From Candidatus Gastranaerophilales bacterium (GTDB taxonomy: Bacteria > Cyanobacteriota > Vampirovibrionia > Gastranaerophilales > Gastranaerophilaceae), in NCBI GenBank assembly GCA_944325785.1, contig CALVBN010000003.1:124001-188000 (forward strand): 64,000 nucleotides of DNA, written 5' to 3'. Every line of letters begins with the position of its first letter. Position 1 is the first letter of the stretch. The notes beneath the pieces are model-generated. The model had not been told where the DNA came from. It saw only the letters and a list, made by a program, of their open reading frames with translations, and did not search any database. Below, piece after piece: positions 1 to 7,481 of the stretch. The position numbers and the translations under genes are program-made.

Positions 1-389
1 CGCCCGAACTCTCCTCCGCCGTCATAGTTAACGACTTTATACGGCGCATGAAGGGTCAAAATTATTTTGGGGTTATATTTTTCAACTATATCTATAACAA
101 ATCGGGTTTCTTCTTCGCTTGCAGGTTTTTCTCCGCCGAAATACTCGTTTTTCTCCGTCAGCTCCCAATTTTTCGCGGGAAAATTTCTGTTTAAATCAAC
201 GCCGTTAGCGTTTGTCCGGCTGTTGTTTGAATTTAAACAGGGTATAAAGAGCATTTTCGTGTTCTGTTCTGTTTTTAAATACTCGTTTATTAAAAATTTC
301 CCCTGCGGTTCGTCGCCATGAAAACAGCCTATAACCAAAACATTTGGATTAAGGGTATTGCCGGATGTATATAGATTTGTATTATTCAT
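1..389 (-). CDS. M14-family zinc carboxypeptidase, C-terminus off the window
   Basis: The reading frame starts at ATG 389 and runs off the left edge after about 129 codons. Residues 24-27 are HGDE, the HxxE zinc motif of M14 peptidases. They are followed by a TNANGVDLNRNFP segment, typical of the family's substrate-binding arginine region, and by TLHAP, where the third zinc-ligand histidine is expected. The short N-terminus without signal peptide resembles MpaA-like murein-peptide amidases, which trim tripeptides from cell-wall recycling in the cytoplasm; that specificity is inference. It starts 13 nt after the stop of the M16 homologue, so the two are probably co-transcribed. The catalytic glutamate lies beyond the edge and cannot be checked. 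Confidence 0.82.
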   Translation of the reverse strand, partial: MNNTNLYTSGNTLNPNVLVIGCFHGDEPQGKFLINEYLKTEQNTKMLFIPCLNSNNSRTNANGVDLNRNFPAKNWELTEKNEYFGGEKPASEEETRFVIDIVEKYNPKIILTLHAPYKVVNYDGGGEFG

Positions 390-402
390 TACGACTCTCT
401 GC

Positions 403-1599
403 CTATGGTTTTAATACCGCAAGTACAAAATTTTCTGTAAAGTATTTATTTGCACAAGCTTTAATCTGCTCTGGAGTAACCTGTTTTACTTTTTCAATAA
501 GCTCTTTTTGGTAGTCAAAAGGCATTCCCATAATAGAATAATACGCAAGCATATTTGCCTGCTGGCCGTTTGTTTCGGTTACAAACTGCTGTTTGCCTAT
601 AAGATTATTCTTAGCATTGTGCAGTTCTTCTTCTGTTACAGGTATTGTTTTAATCTTTTCAATCTCTTCTTTGAATCCTTCAATAGATGTTTGGATATTA
701 GAAGGCTCAGTACCTATATAAATACTGAATACAGCAGATTTTTTATGAATTTCGTAAGCTGTTCTTACGGTATATGCAAGCCCTTTCTTTTCTCTCAATT
801 CAAGAAACAATCTTGAAGAAAGACCGCTTGCGCCTAAAATAACATTCAATAACATCAATACTGGATAATCATCGCTTCCTATCTGCGGTACAAGCCAGCC
901 TTGAAGTATCTGCGCCTGATTTGCATCTTCCTTAATAAGTTCTGCGTATTCGTTAGTTAATTCTGCCGGCTGAGGAATTTCACTTTCCAAATCAATTGAC
1001 TCAGGTATAACTCCGATATATTTATCCAGAAGCGTTTCGTCCGCATCGCCGGCTAAAGCCATCGTTTTGACGCTGTTATTCAAAATTGTTTTATAAGCAT
1101 TGACAACATCTTCTTTTGTTACATTGTCAATTTCTTCAAGAATTTTTGTATAGCTGTTGCCGTAATAATGATTTTTATAAATAGTTTTTGTGAATAAATC
1201 AGAAACTTTTACCCTTGCTGAATCGAGTTCTGCAAGCAATTCGCCTTTCAGCTTAACTTTTTCTTTTTCAAACTCTTCAAAGGTTGAATTTAGAATAATC
1301 TCGTTTAATATTGAAAGTGCTTTTTCAAAATCTTCATTCAAACATACAAAACGAAATCTTAAGTAGTCAGATTTCATTTCCGTATATAATTCAATCGCAT
1401 TTTCATCCAGAATATTTGAAAGCTCTTCGGATGAATATTTAGAAGTTCCTTTTAACAAAAGCCTGTTCATCAAAGAATACTCACCGGCAAATTTTTCCGG
1501 TTTTGTAATTGCAATATTTAAAGTTAAAGCGATCCTCGGCGTATTCTCATTTCTTTTAATACAAGCTCTGATATTATTTTTTAAATAAATTTCTCTCAT
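403..1599 (-). CDS. M16-family peptidase homologue lacking the zinc motif
   Basis: At 398 aa it has the two-half M16 (pitrilysin/MPP) fold. The C-terminal half carries the characteristic SSRLFLELREKKGLAYTV segment. In the N-terminal half, where active members have HxxEH before an LxKGT stretch, this protein reads YSLMNRLLLKGT, so the ligands are replaced by S42, N45 and R46. It is therefore expected to be catalytically inactive, like the non-catalytic partner subunits of heterodimeric M16 enzymes. No active partner lies upstream, where the next gene is divergent, so a partner may lie past the left edge. It is probably co-transcribed with the M14 gene. The ATG at 1599 is the only plausible start. 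Confidence 0.85.
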   Translation of the reverse strand: MREIYLKNNIRACIKRNENTPRIALTLNIAITKPEKFAGEYSLMNRLLLKGTSKYSSEELSNILDENAIELYTEMKSDYLRFRFVCLNEDFEKALSILNEIILNSTFEEFEKEKVKLKGELLAELDSARVKVSDLFTKTIYKNHYYGNSYTKILEEIDNVTKEDVVNAYKTILNNSVKTMALAGDADETLLDKYIGVIPESIDLESEIPQPAELTNEYAELIKEDANQAQILQGWLVPQIGSDDYPVLMLLNVILGASGLSSRLFLELREKKGLAYTVRTAYEIHKKSAVFSIYIGTEPSNIQTSIEGFKEEIEKIKTIPVTEEELHNAKNNLIGKQQFVTETNGQQANMLAYYSIMGMPFDYQKELIEKVKQVTPEQIKACANKYFTENFVLAVLKP

Positions 1600-1711
1600 A
1601 TAAAAAATTAAAACACAAATAGGGGTAAATGCAAACTAAAAGAAGTTATAATACAAGTAAAAATTTGTAAAAATTTGTATCAAAAAAAGGCATGTTCATG
1701 ATATATTATGT

Positions 1712-4285
1712 ATGATGAAAATTTTAGAAGTAAGAGACGGTTTTATAAAGTTTGAAGCGGATAATAGTATTTACCTGTCATCCTTCGTCCAAATTGACGG
1801 AATGGAGAAAAGTTATGTTGCGCAGGTTATACAAATTAAGCGCTCCGGTACTAATTCTATTGCGTACGCTAAAATATTATTCCTTTATGACGGAACTCTG
1901 CAGAGCTATGACAAAACTCTGCCTTCTAAAGAATCTGAAATCAAAGAGTTTACTTATGATATTTTAAATAATTCTATTGATGCGCCCAATCCGGTTATTG
2001 CCGGCAAAACTTTAGGCGACGGCGTAAATATTGTTATCGATTCTTCAGCTTTTGACAAAAAAATGCTGATAAGCGTTGATGATAAAAATGATAATAATAT
2101 AATTGTAAGAAATCTCACAAAACAATTTAATAACCTTAAAAATAATGTAATTATTATAGATACCTTAGGTATTGTAAACGCACAAAAATATACGGCAGGA
2201 ATTGACTTTAAGCTTCCTCTTGATACAGCATCATTAGCATTTATGTATGAGGACTGCTTAAATGATGCAACTGCAGACAGCAAATCTCTTATCATAGAAA
2301 TTTTCAAAGATCTTGCAGAATACTCAAAAACGGTTCCGTTTGTACCGTTTGAAGCATTAAAACAAATCGTTTTTGATATGGTCGATAATTCGCACGTATT
2401 TAAACTGCTTGTTTTGAAAAACAAACTTGCAAAATTTGACAGACTGGGCTACTTTGCAAAAAATAAAAATGAAGTCGACAGCATAGATAATATCTTAAAT
2501 AAGAAAACAGCTGTTATTGACCTGTCAAAATTAGATACGGCATTTTTGAACAGATATCTTGAATTTATTTATGAAAAACTGCAAAATTCTGGAAATACAC
2601 AGGTTCTTTTGGAACTTTCAAATACCGTAAACAAGAAAAACCTTAAAAAAATACTAACTTCTGAAGATATACCAACAACTTTCATCACCCATTCAAAATT
2701 TAAATATTTGAATGATATTAAAAATCTGTTTGATAATTTCATAATTTCGCCGTCTTTTGCTAATAATAATATTTTTAATATTTACAGCACTTTCCTCAAT
2801 GCAATGCAAAAGAATTCATATCTGCTTGCAGGAGAGGCTACTAATTATATTCCGCTGGTATCACGGCTTGAACTTATCAATGATACGATAGAAATAAATA
2901 ACAGTGAACTTGAAGAAATTTCTGAATATCATCCGGCTGTAATTTCCGAACCGGCAGAAGAAACTGAAGAGCAGGCTTTAGAAGAAGAAATTACAGCAGA
3001 AGGAATTACAGAAGAAATTCCGGAAGAAACTGCCGGAGAAAATCTTGAAACTGCAGAGATTGAAGAATCTTTAGTACAGGAAGAATATGCAGAGGCAGAA
3101 AACGCTGAACCAATTTCTGCCGAAAATATTTTATCAAACATTGAAGAAAGATCAGAAGATATAATAACATCTGCAATTGATGATTTGGCTCCTCCGGAAA
3201 ATATGGTGATGTTCGGGGATGAAGAGGAAGAATCCGAAGAGCCGGAACAGCCTGCTTCTGAGGAAATTCAAGAAGAGGTTATGCAGGATGAAGAACCTAT
3301 TCTTGAAGAAAGCGATTTGGAAGACAGGGAAGAATTTGAAGATGAGGAAGAAGTATCTCTATTAGATTCTTTTGAAACAGAAGTACATCCGAATGAAGAA
3401 ATTCAAGATTATGTCCCGCAGGAAGAGCAGGCGCCTGTTGAAGAAATATCTCTGGAAGAAGCTTTGGAAGAAGATAATCAGCTGATAGAGGAATTTTCGC
3501 AGGAAGAAGTTACGGAAGAGCCGGAAGCTGTAGAAAATTTAGAAGATTTAAACGACACAACAGCTATAGAGCTTGATGACGATATTGATTTGGATTTAGA
3601 ACCCGCGCAGGAAGAGATTCCGGAAGTTCCACAAGAACTTGAACCGAATGAAGAAATAAGCATTATGCCTATCGCAAATTCAGAATTTGATGAATTTGAT
3701 GAAATAACAGAGCTTAATCCGGATGAGGCTGATGAAAATGATATTGTTATAGATATGGATGATTCATACGAAGAACTGCCTCCGGATGATATAGATGCAC
3801 AAATTGTAAAAGATGTTGATAAAGTTTTTACAACCAGAAAAGATGAAACTGATATATCTGATTCAGACTTAGATTTTATAGATGAATTAAATAATGACAC
3901 AGATAATATTTTAGAAGAACTTTCAGACAGCAGCGATTCTGAGCTGGAAGAACTTGCTCTTCCGGAGCCGGATGAAGATGACGGCGGTATACTGGAAGAA
4001 ATACAGGAGCCTGCAGAGCTTAAAGATAAGACTGATGACGGAATTCTGGAAACAAAAAATTCTTCAACCCCGATTGTACCTGTTTACGATGCCGATATAC
4101 CGCAGGAAGATCTTGTAGTAAGCGATCCGATACAGCAGGGAGATACAGTTACACACGTAAAATACGGTACAGGCGTTGTTGAAAAAATGATAAAATACGG
4201 AAACAAAACATTGTTCTCCATAAACTTTGATAATATCGGGCGCAGACTTTTAGATCCTACTCTTACGGAAATTAAAAAATCTTAA
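1712..4285 (+). CDS. Acidic multidomain protein: HerA-like N-region, acidic linker, PcrA-type C-terminal domain
   Basis: This 857-aa protein has three visible parts. Residues 1 to about 385 resemble a HerA/FtsK-like barrel plus ATPase fold (an AGKTLGDG segment, an IIIDTLG strand), but no Walker A GxxxxGKS is present, so ATP binding is doubtful. Residues about 390-800 are extremely rich in Glu and Asp and probably disordered. Residues about 804-857 (GDTVTHVKYGTGVVEKM through NIGRRLLDPTLTEI) match the Tudor-like tail of PcrA/UvrD helicases, which in PcrA contacts RNA polymerase. A link to transcription or DNA repair is inference. Two ATGs are adjacent. A TATTAT lies 5 nt before the second (1715) and there is no Shine-Dalgarno, so a leaderless start at 1715 is possible. 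Confidence 0.7.
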   Translation: MMKILEVRDGFIKFEADNSIYLSSFVQIDGMEKSYVAQVIQIKRSGTNSIAYAKILFLYDGTLQSYDKTLPSKESEIKEFTYDILNNSIDAPNPVIAGKTLGDGVNIVIDSSAFDKKMLISVDDKNDNNIIVRNLTKQFNNLKNNVIIIDTLGIVNAQKYTAGIDFKLPLDTASLAFMYEDCLNDATADSKSLIIEIFKDLAEYSKTVPFVPFEALKQIVFDMVDNSHVFKLLVLKNKLAKFDRLGYFAKNKNEVDSIDNILNKKTAVIDLSKLDTAFLNRYLEFIYEKLQNSGNTQVLLELSNTVNKKNLKKILTSEDIPTTFITHSKFKYLNDIKNLFDNFIISPSFANNNIFNIYSTFLNAMQKNSYLLAGEATNYIPLVSRLELINDTIEINNSELEEISEYHPAVISEPAEETEEQALEEEITAEGITEEIPEETAGENLETAEIEESLVQEEYAEAENAEPISAENILSNIEERSEDIITSAIDDLAPPENMVMFGDEEEESEEPEQPASEEIQEEVMQDEEPILEESDLEDREEFEDEEEVSLLDSFETEVHPNEEIQDYVPQEEQAPVEEISLEEALEEDNQLIEEFSQEEVTEEPEAVENLEDLNDTTAIELDDDIDLDLEPAQEEIPEVPQELEPNEEISIMPIANSEFDEFDEITELNPDEADENDIVIDMDDSYEELPPDDIDAQIVKDVDKVFTTRKDETDISDSDLDFIDELNNDTDNILEELSDSSDSELEELALPEPDEDDGGILEEIQEPAELKDKTDDGILETKNSSTPIVPVYDADIPQEDLVVSDPIQQGDTVTHVKYGTGVVEKMIKYGNKTLFSINFDNIGRRLLDPTLTEIKKS

Positions 4286-4292
4286 AATACCC

Positions 4293-4326
4293 TTTACAAA
4301 AAGTTTTGTTATTATTAGAATATAAT
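4293..4326 (+). promoter_or_regulatory. Probable rpsT promoter
   Basis: TTTACA at 4293-4298 is followed 17 nt later by TAGAAT (4316-4321), and the overlapping TATAAT at 4321-4326 is an alternative -10. It lies 80 nt before the S20 start codon. Confidence 0.4.
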
Positions 4327-4349
4327 TACTCACTATCCTCAAGTGGTAA

Positions 4350-4387
4350 GCCTGTCTATAGGAGTCATTAACCTCATAGAATAAGGC
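4350..4387 (+). promoter_or_regulatory. Possible structured rpsT leader
   Basis: GCCT (4350-4353) can pair with AGGC (4384-4387). Inside it CTAT and GAG (4356-4364, with a two-base bulge) pair with CTC and ATAG (4373-4379) around an eight-base loop. S20 is known to control its own synthesis in other bacteria, so a regulatory leader is plausible, but this fold is modest and not matched to a named family. Confidence 0.3.
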
Positions 4388-4407
4388 AAAAGTGAAAGGA
4401 ATATAAA

Positions 4408-4674
4408 ATGGCAAACATTAAGTCAGCAAAAAAAAGAGTTCTGATTGCAGAAGCTAACAGACAAAGAAACGTAGCTTTTAAAACTTCTATCAAAACAGCA
4501 CTTAAAAAAGCATTAGCTTTAGCTGCAAGTGATGACAAAGAAGCTTTAAATGCTGCTATTTCTAAAGCATACCAGTTATGCGACAAAGCTGTTTCAAAAG
4601 GTATTTTGCACAAAAATACTGCTGCAAGAAAGAAATCAAGACTTGTTCTTGCAATCAAGAAAATTGCAAAATAA
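4408..4674 (+). CDS. rpsT: 30S ribosomal protein S20
   Basis: The 88-aa, lysine-rich all-helical protein begins MANIKSAKKRVLIAEANRQR, the S20 signature, and has the family's normal length. It binds 16S rRNA early in small-subunit assembly. The start is preceded by GAAAGGA with 8-nt spacing. It is a single-gene unit with its own leader and a strong terminator downstream, as is usual for rpsT. Confidence 0.97.
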   Translation: MANIKSAKKRVLIAEANRQRNVAFKTSIKTALKKALALAASDDKEALNAAISKAYQLCDKAVSKGILHKNTAARKKSRLVLAIKKIAK

Positions 4675-4693
4675 GCTGATAAAACATTTTAAC

Positions 4694-4724
4694 AAAACAG
4701 CCGGATAATATATCCGGCTGTTTT
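4694..4724. terminator. Bidirectional terminator between rpsT and rarA
   Basis: There is a perfect 14-bp stem with a three-base loop (4694-4707 with 4711-4724). Its GC core CAGCCGGATA is flanked by A4 on one side and T4 on the other, so it can end both convergent transcripts. Confidence 0.9.
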
Positions 4725-4731
4725 GTCTTTC

Positions 4732-5964
4732 TTATTCATCTAAATATCTTCTTCCTACAAGCTCATCAGGCAAAAACTGCTGTTCAATTTCAGGCGCATC
4801 ATGAGTATAAATATATCCTTCGCCAAAACCGTATTTTTTGGCATCTTTATAATGAGCATCCCTCAGATGCATAGGCGGAGGAAAGTCGTTGCCGGATTCT
4901 ATATCAGCTAACGCTTTATCAATAGCAAGACAGGCTTTATTTGACTTAGGTGCTTTTGCTACATAGATGACTGCATTTGCCAGCGGAATACGTCCTTCCG
5001 GAAGCCCTATGATTTCTACAGCACGGTAAGCATTTACTGCTATATTCATTGCATTAGGATCTGCTATTCCTACATCTTCAGCAGCACAAACTATCAATCT
5101 CCTTGCTATAAATCTCGGATCTTCTCCTGCCTCTATCATTTTGGCGAGATAATACACGGCAGCATTCGCATCCGATCCCCTCAAACTCTTCTGAAAAGCA
5201 GAAGCACAGTCATAATGTTCCTGTGTAGAATACCTTGTATTTCTCTTTTGCGTAATACTTTCCAAAATTTCTACTGATAAAAGCCTTGTCCCGTTAGACA
5301 AATTGCTTGCAAAGTAAGAATTTTCCACAAGATTTAATGCGCATCTTGCATCGCCTCTGGCATTATTAACAATAAACTTTATAACTTCTTCATCATATTG
5401 TATTGGCTGATAATGTTTTTCAAGATATTCAAACCCGCGATTTATAATCTTTGTCATACTTATATCATTAATCGGATTTAATCTTATTACCTGCACTCTT
5501 GAAATAAGCGCCGGCACAACTTGAAACGACGGATTTTCTGTAGTAGAACCGATAAGAAAAAGCGTTCCGTTTTCCACATGCGGTAAAAGAGCATCCTGCT
5601 GGGTTTTTGAATACCTGTGGATTTCATCTATAAATAAAATGGTCTTCTGTCCTGCCCTCAAAGCTTCTCTGGCTTTTTCTACCGTTTCTTTAATTTCTTT
5701 TACCCCCGATGTTACTGCTGACAACTCTATAAACTGCGCGTTTACCTTCGCTGCAATCAGCCTTGCAAGAGTTGTTTTTCCGCAGCCTGGTGTACCCCAT
5801 AATATTAGTGAAAACAGGCGCTGAGTTTTTAACAGGTTGAGAAGCGGAGAATTCGGCGCCACAACATTTGACTGCCCTAAAAACTCATCCAGAGTCTTCG
5901 GACGCATTAATTCCGCAAGCGGTGTCTGTTTGTTTATTTCTTCCAATTGAGTAAATAAATCCAT
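4732..5964 (-). CDS. rarA: Replication-associated recombination protein A (AAA+ ATPase)
   Basis: RarA (MgsA in E. coli) acts at stalled forks and is related to clamp-loader ATPases. The 410-aa protein has Walker A GTPGCGKTT at residues 57-65, Walker B FIDEIHRYS near 111-119, sensor-1 STTENP near 140-145, and the RarA-specific C-terminal tetramer region ending GRRYLDE. Length is normal. It is convergent with rpsT and divergent from rubrerythrin. No clear Shine-Dalgarno precedes the ATG; a TAACAT lies 6 nt before it, which weakly fits the leaderless pattern seen elsewhere in the window. Confidence 0.95.
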   Translation of the reverse strand: MDLFTQLEEINKQTPLAELMRPKTLDEFLGQSNVVAPNSPLLNLLKTQRLFSLILWGTPGCGKTTLARLIAAKVNAQFIELSAVTSGVKEIKETVEKAREALRAGQKTILFIDEIHRYSKTQQDALLPHVENGTLFLIGSTTENPSFQVVPALISRVQVIRLNPINDISMTKIINRGFEYLEKHYQPIQYDEEVIKFIVNNARGDARCALNLVENSYFASNLSNGTRLLSVEILESITQKRNTRYSTQEHYDCASAFQKSLRGSDANAAVYYLAKMIEAGEDPRFIARRLIVCAAEDVGIADPNAMNIAVNAYRAVEIIGLPEGRIPLANAVIYVAKAPKSNKACLAIDKALADIESGNDFPPPMHLRDAHYKDAKKYGFGEGYIYTHDAPEIEQQFLPDELVGRRYLDE

Positions 5965-5986
5965 AACAGTATGTTAGCACAAATTA

Positions 5987-6024
5987 TTGTGTTATAATAG
6001 AAATTTTGTTATAATAGAAATTTA
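5987..6024 (+). promoter_or_regulatory. Rubrerythrin promoter in a 17-bp tandem duplication
   Basis: The unit GTTATAATAGAAATTT occurs twice in tandem (5991-6007 and 6008-6024), giving two TATAAT boxes 17 bp apart (5993-5998 and 6010-6015). TTGTGT at 5987-5992 stands 17 bp before the second box and can serve as its -35. Confidence 0.5.
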
Positions 6025-6041
6025 AACGAAAGGAGATTTAT

Positions 6042-6581
6042 ATGGAATTAAGAGGGTCTAAAACAGAAAAGAATTTAATGCAGGCATTTGCAGGAGAATC
6101 AGAAGCAAGAAATAAATACACTTATTATGCTTCTCAAGCAAAAAAAGACGGCTACGTTCATATTGCCAAAATTTTTGAAGAAACTGCAAACAACGAAAAA
6201 GAGCACGCAAAAATCTGGTTTAAACTTCTTCATGGCGGTTCAATCGGCTCAACTATTGAAAATCTTGAAGATGCAGCAGAAGGAGAAAATTACGAATGGA
6301 CTGATATGTACGCGACTTTTGCAAAGGATGCAAGAGAAGAAGGTTTTAACGATATAGCTCTTTTGTTTGAAAATGTTGCAAAAATTGAAAAAGAACATGA
6401 AGAAAGATACAGAAAACTTTTGGAAAATATCAAAAAAGATGAAGTTTTTGCAAAGTCAGAACCTGTTGTATGGGAATGCGCAAATTGCGGATTTTCTTAT
6501 ACCGGAACTTCCGCAGTAGAGGTTTGCCCTGTCTGCAAACACCCTAAAAGCTATTTTATGGTTAAGGCAAAAAACTACTAA
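6042..6581 (+). CDS. rbr: Rubrerythrin (peroxide-reducing di-iron protein)
   Basis: Rubrerythrin reduces hydrogen peroxide in the cytoplasm of anaerobes using a di-iron centre fed by a rubredoxin-like site. The N-terminal four-helix domain shows E19, E52 and H55 (ENEKEH-type motif) and a second EKEHEERY motif. The C-terminal domain has paired cysteines C146/C149 and C162/C165 for the FeS4 site. The length of 179 aa is typical. AAAGGAG stands 7 nt before the ATG. It is monocistronic, divergent from rarA, and followed 18 nt after the stop by the repeat island. Confidence 0.96.
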   Translation: MELRGSKTEKNLMQAFAGESEARNKYTYYASQAKKDGYVHIAKIFEETANNEKEHAKIWFKLLHGGSIGSTIENLEDAAEGENYEWTDMYATFAKDAREEGFNDIALLFENVAKIEKEHEERYRKLLENIKKDEVFAKSEPVVWECANCGFSYTGTSAVEVCPVCKHPKSYFMVKAKNY

Positions 6582-6599
6582 TCGATGATATGTTTAACA

Positions 6600-6657
6600 T
6601 TTCTTTCTCTTTTTTGCAATAAAAAGAGAAAGAAACGTTAGCAAAGAAAGAGAAAAA
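6600..6657 (+). repeat. Hairpin plus mirror purine tract (putative triplex element, copy 1)
   Basis: A 15-nt pyrimidine arm (6600-6614, TTTCTTTCTCTTTTT) is followed by a six-base loop and its exact complement AAAAAGAGAAAGAAA (6621-6635). Then come seven linker bases and AAAGAAAGAGAAAAA (6643-6657), which is the exact left-right mirror of the purine arm. This order can form an intramolecular purine-motif triple helix. The inverted copy at 46397-46450 keeps both relations with different arm sequences. Confidence 0.75.
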
Positions 6658-6664
6658 CGCGAAC

Positions 6665-6765
6665 GTTTTCTACACCCTGGCGGGTGTGGGATTGAATGGA
6701 TGTTGCAGGCTAGCCTGCACGTTTTCGCTCGCTATCGTTATGCTTACGCATAACACGCTCGCGGG
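6665..6765 (+). repeat. Three-hairpin intergenic repeat module, copy 1
   Basis: The module has stem 1 ACACCC/GGGTGT (6672-6677 with 6682-6687), a conserved GGATTGAATGGAT, stem 2 TGCAGGC/GCCTGCA (6704-6719) and stem 3 GTTATGC/GCATAAC (6737-6754). The copy at 46290-46388 on the other strand aligns along its whole length, with two compensatory pair changes in stem 1. Confidence 0.8.
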
Positions 6766-6816
6766 ATGCGTTAGTTGAATGATTTTTATTTTTTATTTCT
6801 TACAAAAAGAAAACAC

Positions 6817-6847
6817 GTACCCCCTCTCCTGTAAGGAGAGGGGGTAC
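6817..6847. repeat. GC-rich palindrome in the repeat island
   Basis: A perfect 13-bp stem GTACCCCCTCTCC (6817-6829) pairs with 6835-6847 around a five-base loop. Similar CCCTCTCC/GGAGAGGG arms lie next to the repeats at 30921 and 31470. Confidence 0.8.
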
Positions 6848-6879
6848 GGAATCCGGCGTTTAGCCAGCCCTTTCTGCAG

Positions 6880-6985
6880 AGGAGTGGATTTGCGGACAGA
6901 TGAGGAGTAAGGGGATAAAGGTAATGGGCAAATGAATAGTCCGGATAGCGGACAGATGAAGCAGGCAAATCCGTTTCCGTAAGGG
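6880..6985 (+). repeat. GTCCGGATAGCG repeat module, copy 1
   Basis: The segment contains GGATTTGCG, a short run of TAA/GGGG units, GTCCGGATAGCG, ACAGATG and CCGTTTC. The same order is present on the minus strand at 46065-46195, where the middle has expanded into a GGGGGTAAAT minisatellite. Confidence 0.65.
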
Positions 6986-7208
6986 CGAGGGAACCACTAC
7001 GCCTAGCGTGGAGCCTACCCGCCCCTTGTGGGAGGGGCGAAATCTTTGATTTCGGATAGGGGTTCTATAATGATATTTGGTTTGTATTTTTAACTCCTAA
7101 AAATTATCATGGAAGGTCGTGAGGGGGATTAATAATTACTGAGCATTGGCAAATATTAACTTTTTAAATCCGCACAAAAATGATTTTTTTAGAAATTTAA
7201 TTATATTG
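6986..7208. other. Remainder of the 6582-7220 gene-free island
   Basis: This stretch holds several small inverted repeats: a CCAC/GTGG pair around a TACGC core near 6993, GCCCCT/AGGGGC at 7021-7038, and GAAATC/GATTTC near 7039-7053. No credible gene is seen. Confidence 0.5.
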
Positions 7209-7214
7209 TATAAT
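7209..7214 (+). promoter_or_regulatory. -10 box 6 nt before an ATG (leaderless start)
   Basis: TATAAT at 7209-7214 is separated by six bases from ATG 7221. This puts the expected transcription start at or next to the start codon, and no Shine-Dalgarno is present. Confidence 0.5.
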
Positions 7215-7220
7215 ATGAGT

Positions 7221-7481
7221 ATGAAGAAATTTGTAATCTTATTTATGATATTACTATTGAACGGTGTCGTTTACGCTGATTCAATCAATCCATATGCGTA
7301 TAAAACAATGACAGCCCAGTCTTATAGAAACAACTATAACAGACAGGTGAACTACAAACCTATGCCCTATTGGCAGGCGCAGTCAAATTTCGCCACACGA
7401 AACAGAATGTATAACAGCTACTCAAATTATTCAAATATACAGTCCAATTATAACAACAGGTATTACTATAGAGGAAGATAA
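7221..7481 (+). CDS. Small secreted Tyr/Asn-rich protein, unknown function
   Basis: From ATG 7221 the product is 86 aa: a signal peptide (MKKFVILFMILLLNGVVYAD, cleavage probably after VYA) and a mature part of about 65 residues dominated by Tyr, Asn, Ser and Arg with no recognised domain. Upstream in-frame codons (ATG 7215, GTG/TTG-type starts back to 7146) lie in or before the -10 box and would bury the signal peptide, so 7221 is preferred. The stop overlaps the start of RqcH as TAATG, indicating translational coupling. Export across the inner membrane is inferred from the signal peptide; the final location is not visible. Confidence 0.7.
   Translation: MKKFVILFMILLLNGVVYADSINPYAYKTMTAQSYRNNYNRQVNYKPMPYWQAQSNFATRNRMYNSYSNYSNIQSNYNNRYYYRGR

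Noticed and set aside
1692..1715. Seven-codon upstream frame overlapping the start of the acidic protein
   Set aside because: AAAGG lies one base before its ATG, too close to work, and AT-rich sequence gives such frames by chance.
3478..3900. Ser-rich frame on the minus strand
   Set aside because: It mirrors the Glu/Asp-rich linker of the plus-strand gene in codon-antisense; no start signal.
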